Part shown: positions 1 to 5,756 of the stretch, piece by piece | How the letters are laid out: each line of letters begins with the position of its first letter | How positions within the stretch are numbered: position 1 is the stretch's first letter | Assembly: GCA_034007245.1 (NCBI GenBank) | Contig: JAVERH010000124.1 | Location: 1 to 6,503 of the forward strand | DNA length: 6,503 bases | From: Anaerosoma sp034007245 | GTDB lineage: Bacteria; Actinomycetota; Coriobacteriia; Anaerosomatales; Anaerosomataceae | Direction of reading: 5' to 3' | Made by a program: the position numbers and the translations under genes | Notes under the pieces: generated by a model | Databases searched by the model: none | What the model was told of the DNA's origin: nothing | The model's input: only the letters and a program-made list of their open reading frames with translations

Positions 1-59
1 CGGACGGTTGCGTCATGATCGGCTCCACCGACATCATGCTCGGGGAGGTGGACCGATGA
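1..59 (+). CDS. nuoD: NADH-quinone oxidoreductase subunit D, C-terminal end only
   Basis: Only the last 18 whole codons are in the window, read from base 3 to the TGA at 57-59. They give DGCVMIGSTDIMLGEVDR. This closely matches the C-terminus of the 49-kDa subunit family as I recall it from human NDUFS2 (D-x3-IIGTQDIVFGEVDR). The family's peripheral-arm subunit lines the quinone pocket together with NuoH, next to the terminal iron-sulfur cluster N2 of NuoB. Related group 4 hydrogenase large subunits end instead in a Cys-containing nickel-binding motif, which is absent here, so this is a complex I-type protein. The stop overlaps the nuoH start as ATGA. Whether it is a separate NuoD or the end of a NuoCD fusion cannot be seen. 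Confidence 0.88.
   Translation, partial: DGCVMIGSTDIMLGEVDR
44..50 (+). promoter_or_regulatory. Strong ribosome binding site for nuoH
   Basis: GGAGGTG lies 5 bases before the ATG at 56. It is an almost full match to the anti-Shine-Dalgarno sequence and sits inside the nuoD coding end. It fixes the nuoH start at 56 and argues against an in-frame ATG at 8, which would add 16 unrelated, Arg/His-rich residues. Confidence 0.8.
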
Positions 60-1090
60 GTCCGACGCTCGCCGTCATCGTGAAGCTTCTCTCGATCATC
101 GCTCTGATGCTCACCAACGGCGTTTTCATGATCTACCTGCTCCGCAAAGTGTTGGGGCACCTACACATCCGCCTCGGTCCGATGCACGTGGGACCACACG
201 GCATCCTGCAGACCATGAACGACGTCATCAAGCTACTCACCAAGGAGGACCTGACACCACGCCTGGCGGACAAGGCTCTCTTCTATCTGGCACCGATGAT
301 CGTCTTCGTGCCATCGTTCATGGCGTACCTCGCATTGCCGTTCTCGGACACGCTCAAGGCGACTTCACTCGAGACCGGACTGCTGTTCACGTTCGCTGCA
401 CTCTCGGTCGTGCCGATCGGCATCCTGCTCGCCGGGTGGTCGTCGGGTAACAAGTGGGGCCTGCTGGGCGGCATGCGCTCGGCAGCGATGCAGATCGCCT
501 ACGAGGTGCCACTGCTGCTTTCGGTGCTTCCTGTGGTGATGCTCGCAGGGACCATGAACCTCGGTGGGATCGTCGATGCACAGGCCGGTACGTGGCTCGC
601 GGTCGTCCCGCGCTGGTTCATCACCAATCCGCTTCTGTGGCCGACGTTCATCATCTTCGTCATCGCCTCACTGATCGAGGTGAATCAGACGCCGTTCGAC
701 ATGTCCGAGGCCGAGTCGGAGCTGGTCGCTGGCTTCGGGTCGGACTACTCGGCCATGAAGTTCGGTCTCATCTACCTCTCCGAGTTCTCCAACACGTTCG
801 TCGTCTCGGCGATAGGCGTGACGCTGTTCTTTGGCGGCTGGTTCGTGCCGTGGATACCGACGAGTTGGTACGGCGCGGTGCCGGTCCTGGCACCGACGGT
901 GTTCATCCTCAAGACGTATCTCGGCATCGTGCTGATGTGGTGGATTCGCGGTACGTTCCCGCGTGTGCGTATCGACCAGCTGATGGACCTGGGCTGGAAG
1001 CGCCTGATCCCCGCTGCGCTGGTGATGATCGTGCTCACCGGTGTGGTCGACAAGCTCATCGTGCCGCTGTTTTCCGGGGCGGTGAGGTAG
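56..1090 (+). CDS. nuoH: NADH-quinone oxidoreductase subunit H (ND1-like membrane subunit)
   Basis: This 344-residue protein has the usual length and hydrophobic multi-helix profile of the NuoH/ND1 family. The family joins the peripheral and membrane arms, forms most of the quinone tunnel with NuoD and NuoB, and starts the chain of charged residues leading to the proton channels. Family blocks seen in order are: RLGPMHVGPHGILQ at about residues 39-52, KLLTKED at 59-65, the GNKWGLLGGMRSAAMQIAYEVPL region in the middle, and EVNQTPFDMSEAESELVAGF at 208-227, followed by SDYSAMKFG. Two positions in that last loop differ from the usual form. Gln211 (codon 686-688) replaces the Arg of the common E-x-N-R-x-PFD motif, and Asp230 replaces the usual Glu before Tyr. 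The reading frame is intact, so this is a divergent but functional-looking protein. The start at 56 is set by a strong ribosome site and an ATGA overlap with nuoD. Confidence 0.97.
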   Translation: MSPTLAVIVKLLSIIALMLTNGVFMIYLLRKVLGHLHIRLGPMHVGPHGILQTMNDVIKLLTKEDLTPRLADKALFYLAPMIVFVPSFMAYLALPFSDTLKATSLETGLLFTFAALSVVPIGILLAGWSSGNKWGLLGGMRSAAMQIAYEVPLLLSVLPVVMLAGTMNLGGIVDAQAGTWLAVVPRWFITNPLLWPTFIIFVIASLIEVNQTPFDMSEAESELVAGFGSDYSAMKFGLIYLSEFSNTFVVSAIGVTLFFGGWFVPWIPTSWYGAVPVLAPTVFILKTYLGIVLMWWIRGTFPRVRIDQLMDLGWKRLIPAALVMIVLTGVVDKLIVPLFSGAVR

Positions 1091-1092
1091 CG

Positions 1093-1578
1093 ATGTGGGG
1101 TAAGGGACTCATCAACGGGTTGCGGCTCAGCCTGAAAAACGCGATGCGCGGTCCGATCACCGTGCAGTACCCGTACGAGAAGCTCGAGTTGCCCGAGCGC
1201 GCCCGTTGGGCGGTGCGTCCGAAGTACTTCGACGATGGTTCGCCCAGGTGTACGGCGTGCATGGTATGTGTCCGGACCTGTCCCGATCATATCCTGTCGT
1301 TCGACTTCGAGGTACGCGAGGACAAGACGAAGCATATCAACGCGTACACGTACGAGATCGGTGCCTGCATGATGTGTGGTCTGTGTGTCGAGGCCTGCCC
1401 GTTCGACGCCATCGAGATGAGCCACGACTATGAGCTTGCCGTGATCGATCCGGGCAGGCTCACGGAGGACTTGCTCCAGGATGTGGACGCGGCCACCAAC
1501 GCCCGCCACAAGGCCGAGAAAGAGCATGCGGCTGCGGCTGCCACGCCCGAGCCGGCCGAGGACGGTGATGCATCGTGA
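1093..1578 (+). CDS. nuoI: NADH-quinone oxidoreductase subunit I, two [4Fe-4S] ferredoxin-like subunit
   Basis: This 161-residue protein is the peripheral-arm subunit that, in the family, carries clusters N6a and N6b and passes electrons toward NuoB. Two complete C-x2-C-x2-C-x3-CP motifs are present: CTACMVCVRTCP at residues 53-64 and CMMCGLCVEACP at 92-103. All eight ligand cysteines are there. The N-terminus (GLRLSLKNAMRGPITVQYP) is the typical amphipathic stretch followed by the family's VQYP block, and DYELA after the second motif is also typical. The last 32 or so residues (130-161) form a hydrophilic Ala/Glu-rich tail outside the conserved fold. The ATG at 1093 lies 2 bases after the nuoH stop with GAGGT at 1084-1088. 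The frame stays open upstream through nuoH, but those residues are unlike NuoI. The TGA overlaps the GTG of nuoJ. Confidence 0.97.
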   Translation: MWGKGLINGLRLSLKNAMRGPITVQYPYEKLELPERARWAVRPKYFDDGSPRCTACMVCVRTCPDHILSFDFEVREDKTKHINAYTYEIGACMMCGLCVEACPFDAIEMSHDYELAVIDPGRLTEDLLQDVDAATNARHKAEKEHAAAAATPEPAEDGDAS

Positions 1579-2075
1579 GTCAGACACTGCCTGGCATAGC
1601 GTTTTATCTGCTCGCCTTCGCGGCGCTCTACGGTGCCATATCGATGATGTCCACGCGCAACGTCGTACATGCGACCGTCTGGTTGCTCGAGGTCATGCTG
1701 GCCACTGCCGGTATCTACCTCGTCTTGGGTGCGGAGTTCCTGGCGCTCGTCCAGGTACTTGTCTATGCGGGTGCGGTAGCCGTTCTCACACTCTTCACGG
1801 TCATGCTCACGCTGCGCCGTCGCGAGGATGCGGTGCGGCCGTTCCCTACGGCCTGGGGTTCGCTTGCAATCGCATCGCTCTTCACCGGTGGTGTGCTGCT
1901 CGCGCTGAGCCGCTTTTGCGTCACGTCAGTCGCTATGCCCGAGGTCGTACCGGGGATCGAGGAGTTCGGTCGCGAGCTCTTCACCACCTGGATGGTGCCC
2001 TTCGAGATCGCCTCGCTCGTGCTTCTCGCCGCGCTGGTTGGCGCGGTTTGGTGGACGGGGGGTGACGACCGATGA
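1575..2075 (+). CDS. nuoJ: NADH-quinone oxidoreductase subunit J (ND6-like membrane subunit)
   Basis: This 166-residue membrane protein has about five hydrophobic segments, as expected for NuoJ/ND6. That family sits between NuoH and NuoK, and its third helix changes shape during coupling of quinone reduction to proton transfer. The diagnostic block GAEFLALVQVLVYAGAVAVL (residues 52-71) includes the YAGA turn at 64-67 where the family has its helix bulge. A second conserved block, PFEIASLVLLAALVGA, starts at residue 142. The start is GTG at 1575, giving MSQTLPGIAF. It overlaps the nuoI stop as GTGA, with only a weak GGTGAT at 1564-1569 upstream, so translation probably depends on coupling to nuoI. 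The stop overlaps nuoK as ATGA. No truncation or frameshift is visible. Confidence 0.96.
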   Translation: MSQTLPGIAFYLLAFAALYGAISMMSTRNVVHATVWLLEVMLATAGIYLVLGAEFLALVQVLVYAGAVAVLTLFTVMLTLRRREDAVRPFPTAWGSLAIASLFTGGVLLALSRFCVTSVAMPEVVPGIEEFGRELFTTWMVPFEIASLVLLAALVGAVWWTGGDDR

Positions 2076-2383
2076 GTGTCGGGCTTCCACAGATGCTCAC
2101 CCTCTCGGCGATGCTCTTCGGTATCGGCCTGTACGGCGCGCTCTCGCGTAAGAACGCCGTGCACGTGATGATGTCGCTCGAGCTCATGGCCAACGCCGTG
2201 AACATCAACCTCGTCGCGTTCTCGCGGTTCGTCACACCCGAAGTGATGACCGGACAGTTCTTCGCCGTCTTCTCGATGGTCGTCTCGGCTGCCGAGATCG
2301 GCCTCGGCCTCGCTCTCGTCATAGCCATCTACCGCCGGAAACGTAGCGTCGAGCTTGACGCGGTGCAGGAGCTGAGGGGATGA
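2072..2383 (+). CDS. nuoK: NADH-quinone oxidoreductase subunit K (ND4L-like membrane subunit)
   Basis: At 103 residues this is the normal size for NuoK/ND4L, a three-helix membrane subunit that links the quinone end of complex I to the antiporter-like subunits. The two membrane glutamates central to the family's proton path are present: Glu37 in MSLELMANAVNINLV and Glu75 in VSAAEIGLGLAL. The protein ends in AVQELRG, which resembles the E. coli NuoK ending SVSEMRG. The ATG at 2072 overlaps the nuoJ stop, and a G-rich site (GGGGTGA, 2059-2065) lies 6 bases upstream. The stop overlaps the first nuoL ATG. Identity is secure despite the short length because both flanking genes and both glutamates agree. 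Confidence 0.97.
   Translation: MSVGLPQMLTLSAMLFGIGLYGALSRKNAVHVMMSLELMANAVNINLVAFSRFVTPEVMTGQFFAVFSMVVSAAEIGLGLALVIAIYRRKRSVELDAVQELRG
2367..2379 (+). promoter_or_regulatory. Double ribosome binding site before nuoL
   Basis: AGGAG at 2367-2371 is spaced 8 bases from the ATG at 2380. GAGGGG at 2374-2379 directly touches that ATG but is 6 bases from a second in-frame ATG at 2386. Either start is possible. The first gives the ATGA overlap used at other junctions in this operon. Confidence 0.55.
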
Positions 2384-4287
2384 GCATGGACTACGTGCTG
2401 CTCGTCCCGCTACTTCCGGCGCTCGCCTTCGCGGTGCTCACACCGATGCCGCGCACCGTTCGCCTGAAGCTCGTCCCGCTTGCTGTCGGAGCGGTCTTCG
2501 GCTCGCTCGTGCTCTCGATAGCGGCGTTTCTCGCCGTGTGGCCCGGCGGCCAGCAGCTCGAGCCTGCGTGGCATGGTGTGGTCACCATCGCGCACATCGG
2601 TGACAGGGCTATCTCGCTCGGTCTTGCGCTCGAGCCGATGTCTGCGGTCATGTTGCTCGTGGTCACCATCGTGGGCGCGGCAGTGCAAGTCTACTCGCTT
2701 GGCTATATGCATCGCGAAGAGCGGATCGGCTGGTACTATGCGGCGCTCTCGCTCTTCACTGCGGCGATGCTCGTACTGGTGCTTTCCAACGACTTCCTCG
2801 GGTTGTTCATGGCTTGGGAGGTCATGGGGCTCTGTTCATATCTTCTGATCGGTTTCTGGCACGAGCAGGAGGCACCCCGGCTCGCAAGCATCAAGGCGTT
2901 TCTCACCACAAAGGTGGGAGACCTTGGTTTCATGCTTGCACTCGCTGTCATCTATGCCGAGGTCGGTGTGTTCGACTTCGCCACGGTGCTCGGCCACGAC
3001 TGGTCTGCGGGTACCGCTACGTTCGTCGCACTCCTGATGCTCTTTGGTGCGATGGGAAAGAGCGCACAGTTCCCGCTGCACACGTGGCTCCCCGACGCCA
3101 TGGCGGGTCCTACGCCCGCCTCGGCACTCATCCACGCGGCCACGATGGTCGCTGCCGGGGTGTTCCTCATCGTGCGTGCGTTCCCGATCTTCGAGGCGAG
3201 TGGTATCGCGCTCACCGTCACGCTCTGGGTGGGCCTGGGCACCGCGCTTCTGTCCGGCCTTCTCGCGATGGTGCAGCACGACATCAAGAAGGTGCTTGCG
3301 TACTCGACGATCAGCCAGCTCGGCTTCATGTTCATCGCCTTGGGGGCGGGCAGTCCCACTGTCGCGCTCTATCACCTCGTGACGCACGCGTACTTCAAGT
3401 CGTTGCTCTTCCTCGGTGCAGGCGTGATCATCCATGCAGCGCACACACAGGACATGCGGCAGATGGGCGGGTTGGCCAGGAAGCTACCGGTCACTTCGCT
3501 CACGTTCGCTGCGGGCTCGCTCGCACTCGCCGGCGTCGTGCCGTTCTCGGGGTTCTGGTCCAAAGACGAGATCCTTGCGGTACTGCTGCACGAGCAGCAG
3601 TACGCAGCCTTCGCGATCGCGCTCGCCGCCGCGTTCGTGACGGCGTTTTACGTCGCACGGTTGTGGTTCCGTGTCTTCACTGCACCCACGCAGCAAGCCG
3701 AGCTCCACGAAGGACACCGCTCGATGGTGGCGCCGATGGTGGTGCTTGCTGCGATCACAGCGGTCATCGGCTTCTTCGGACCTACCCTCGGCGGATTCCT
3801 GGGTCACGGGATCCCGTGGCCAGCGTTCGGTACGGCTGCGGTCTCGACATTCGCGGCGGCCGCCGGCATCATGCTCGGCTGGTACGTATACGGCCGCCGG
3901 AAGTCGGTGGTGAACACGCAGGTGATCAAGCAGCGGTTCCCCCACGCATACGGCGTATTGGTCAACAAGTACTACTTCGACCTCACGTACGGGTATTTCA
4001 TCGTGGGTGGGTACACGGCGCTTGCACGAGGCCTTGCGAGTCTTGATGCGAACGTCGTGGACGGTATCGTCAACGGCGCCGCACGTACCTGGCGTTCGCT
4101 CGCCGCTCTCGGGTGGGCATTCGACCGTCGCGTGATCGATGGCGTGGTGAACGGTTCGGCTTCTGCGGTCAGGGCCGCGGGTGCCCGGATGCGCACGCTC
4201 CAGACCGGGAGCGTGCGTGGCTATCAGACACTCGTCGCGGGGGCAGTCGTGCTCTTCGTGATCTGGATCCTCGTGAAAGGGGCCTAG
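2380..4287 (+). CDS. nuoL: NADH-quinone oxidoreductase subunit L (ND5-like antiporter subunit)
   Basis: This 635-residue protein is a full-length NuoL/ND5, the most distal proton-channel subunit, whose long lateral helix runs along the membrane arm. The key family residues are visible. Glu147 lies in FMAWEVMGLCSYLLIGFW. Lys227 lies in GKSAQFPLHTWLPDAMAGPTP. His252 lies in SALIHAATMVAAGV. Lys395 lies in PFSGFWSKDEIL. KKVLAYSTISQLGFM and the HAYFKSLLFLGAG block are also typical. Beyond about residue 510 the sequence matches the lateral-helix region (LVNKYYFDLTYGYF), then comes a twice-repeated D-x3-V-x-DG-x-VNG motif at 556-566 and 582-592, then a final hydrophobic helix. This domain set separates it from NuoM, NuoN and shorter Mrp antiporters. 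The start may be the ATG at 2380 (MSMDY) or 2386. The stop is 4 bases before nuoM. Confidence 0.97.
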   Translation: MSMDYVLLVPLLPALAFAVLTPMPRTVRLKLVPLAVGAVFGSLVLSIAAFLAVWPGGQQLEPAWHGVVTIAHIGDRAISLGLALEPMSAVMLLVVTIVGAAVQVYSLGYMHREERIGWYYAALSLFTAAMLVLVLSNDFLGLFMAWEVMGLCSYLLIGFWHEQEAPRLASIKAFLTTKVGDLGFMLALAVIYAEVGVFDFATVLGHDWSAGTATFVALLMLFGAMGKSAQFPLHTWLPDAMAGPTPASALIHAATMVAAGVFLIVRAFPIFEASGIALTVTLWVGLGTALLSGLLAMVQHDIKKVLAYSTISQLGFMFIALGAGSPTVALYHLVTHAYFKSLLFLGAGVIIHAAHTQDMRQMGGLARKLPVTSLTFAAGSLALAGVVPFSGFWSKDEILAVLLHEQQYAAFAIALAAAFVTAFYVARLWFRVFTAPTQQAELHEGHRSMVAPMVVLAAITAVIGFFGPTLGGFLGHGIPWPAFGTAAVSTFAAAAGIMLGWYVYGRRKSVVNTQVIKQRFPHAYGVLVNKYYFDLTYGYFIVGGYTALARGLASLDANVVDGIVNGAARTWRSLAALGWAFDRRVIDGVVNGSASAVRAAGARMRTLQTGSVRGYQTLVAGAVVLFVIWILVKGA

Positions 4288-4291
4288 CAGC

Positions 4292-5755
4292 GTGAACCTT
4301 CCTCTGCTCACGATCATCGTCTTCCTCCCGCTCCTCGGTGCTGTCACCGTCGCGTTGCTCGGCAACGCACGCGCCACCGCTGGCCGAGCCATCGCAGCCA
4401 CCGTCTCGGTGGTCGACCTCGTGCTCGTCGCCTGGATGACGATGCGCTTCGACGTTTCTGCCGGGATGCAGTTCGTCGAGAAGGTCGCATGGGTCCCGCA
4501 GGCGAACATGACGTACCACCTCGGACTCGACGGCATGTCGCTTACGATGGTCGTTCTCTCGGCGCTGCTGACACTGCTCGCGATCGTCGCTTCCTGGAAG
4601 ACCGGGAAGAATCCCGCCCTCTGGTTCTCGATGCTGCTGCTGCTCGAGGTGGGGATGAACGGCGTCTTCCTGGCGATGGACTTCGTGTTGTTCTACGTCT
4701 TCTGGGAGCTCGTGCTCGTGCCGATGTACTTCCTCATCGCCATGTGGGGTGGCCCGCGTCGTCAGTACGCGGCCGTGAAGTTCTTTTTGTACACGCTCTT
4801 CGGTAGCGTCTTCATGCTCGTGGGGATCATCGCGCTGTACCTTCAGACGGGGACGTTCGACATCCTCGAGATGGCGGGCGCGGGTCTCGACCCATCGTTC
4901 CAGTGGTGGGTGTTTGGTGCTTTCTTCCTCGGCTTCGCCGTGAAGGTGCCGATCTTCCCGCTGCACACATGGCTCCCCGACGCGCACGTCGAGGCGCCGA
5001 CCGCGGCCTCGGTACTGCTTGCCGGTGTCTTGCTCAAGATGGGTTCGTACGGCTTCCTGCGAATCTCACTGCCGATCCTGCCGGATGCGGCTGCCGAGTG
5101 GAGCACCTTCATCGCGGCGCTTGCAGCTATCTCGATCGTCTATGGCGCGGCGGTCGCCTTCGCGCAAACCGACATGAAGAAACTCGTCGCATACTCATCG
5201 GTGTCGCACATGGGCTTCGTCATGCTCGGCATCGCGTCGATGACGCCAGAAGGTCTCAATGGTGCTGTGGCCGTCATGTTCAGCCACGGTATCGTCACCG
5301 GCATGCTGTTCTTCCTCGTCGGCATGGTCTACGACCGGACGCACACCCGTGTGATCGCCGAGGTCTCGGGTCTGTCGTCGAAGGTGCCGATCGCCGGCGG
5401 TCTGTTCGCTTTCGCTTCGTTTGCCTCGCTCGGTCTGCCGGGGCTCTCGGGCTTTGTGGGCGAGTTCCTCAGTCTGCTCGGCGCGTGGGCGTCCGATATC
5501 CCCGTGGGCTGGGTGATCGTCTCGGCTATCGGTGTGCTGCTTGCTGCCGCCTACATGCTCTGGCTGGTCCAGCGCGTGGTGCTTGGCTCGCCGAGTGCTG
5601 CGGTGGAGTCCATTCCCGATCTCTCCACACGTGAGGTTCTCGTGCTGGTACCGCTCGTGATGCTCACGATAGGAGTGGGTGTGTACTGGGACTCGCTGCT
5701 GCGCTTCACCGATCCAGCCGTGCGCTCGATCCTTGCCATGATGGGTGGCGCCTAG
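4292..5755 (+). CDS. nuoM: NADH-quinone oxidoreductase subunit M (ND4-like antiporter subunit)
   Basis: This 487-residue membrane protein has the usual NuoM/ND4 length and acts as the middle antiporter-like proton channel of the membrane arm. Family residues seen are Glu139 in VFWELVLVPMYFLIAMWGG, Lys218 in FAVKVPIFPLHTWLPDAHVEAP, Lys249 in LLAGVLLKMGSYG, and Glu391 in GLPGLSGFVGEFLSL. The HVEAPT block after LPDA is a NuoM signature and sets it apart from NuoL. KKLVAYSSVSHMGFVMLG is also present. The start is GTG at 4292, giving MNLPLLTIIV, with AAGGGG at 4277-4282 placed 9 bases upstream across the end of nuoL. The stop at 5753-5755 is one base before the nuoN ATG. Nothing in the frame looks damaged. 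Confidence 0.97.
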   Translation: MNLPLLTIIVFLPLLGAVTVALLGNARATAGRAIAATVSVVDLVLVAWMTMRFDVSAGMQFVEKVAWVPQANMTYHLGLDGMSLTMVVLSALLTLLAIVASWKTGKNPALWFSMLLLLEVGMNGVFLAMDFVLFYVFWELVLVPMYFLIAMWGGPRRQYAAVKFFLYTLFGSVFMLVGIIALYLQTGTFDILEMAGAGLDPSFQWWVFGAFFLGFAVKVPIFPLHTWLPDAHVEAPTAASVLLAGVLLKMGSYGFLRISLPILPDAAAEWSTFIAALAAISIVYGAAVAFAQTDMKKLVAYSSVSHMGFVMLGIASMTPEGLNGAVAVMFSHGIVTGMLFFLVGMVYDRTHTRVIAEVSGLSSKVPIAGGLFAFASFASLGLPGLSGFVGEFLSLLGAWASDIPVGWVIVSAIGVLLAAAYMLWLVQRVVLGSPSAAVESIPDLSTREVLVLVPLVMLTIGVGVYWDSLLRFTDPAVRSILAMMGGA

Positions 5756-5756
5756 C

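Noticed and set aside
1..59. Hydrogenase (group 4, Ech/Hyc-like) large-subunit end instead of nuoD
   Set aside because: The C-terminus has no nickel-binding Cys pair and ends in GEVDR as in NuoD. The downstream genes are full complex I subunits including NuoJ and NuoK.
454..1092. Upstream in-frame extension of nuoI through nuoH
   Set aside because: The extra residues are Arg-rich and unlike NuoI, while the ATG at 1093 has a ribosome site and gives a normal NuoI N-terminus.
772..1587. Long reverse-strand open frame of 271 codons across the end of nuoH and all of nuoI
   Set aside because: It lies opposite two firmly identified genes, its translation matches no family I recognise, and long antisense frames are expected from G/C third-position bias.
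2814..4046. Second forward open frame of 410 codons inside nuoL
   Set aside because: It is out of frame with nuoL, lacks any motif, and is rich in Arg, Cys and His. The nuoL frame carries all the conserved residues.
4283..4291. Possible terminator or promoter in the nuoL-nuoM junction
   Set aside because: Only 4 bases separate the genes, with no inverted repeat or T-run, so there is no room for either.
3484..4536. Reverse-strand open frame of 350 codons opposite nuoL and the start of nuoM
   Set aside because: Its product is rich in Arg, His, Glu and Asp with no domain, as expected from the complement of codons for a membrane protein. nuoL and nuoM explain the DNA fully.
4169..4987. Reverse-strand open frame of 272 codons opposite nuoL and nuoM
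   Set aside because: The same shadow effect: highly charged, low-complexity product without recognisable motifs.
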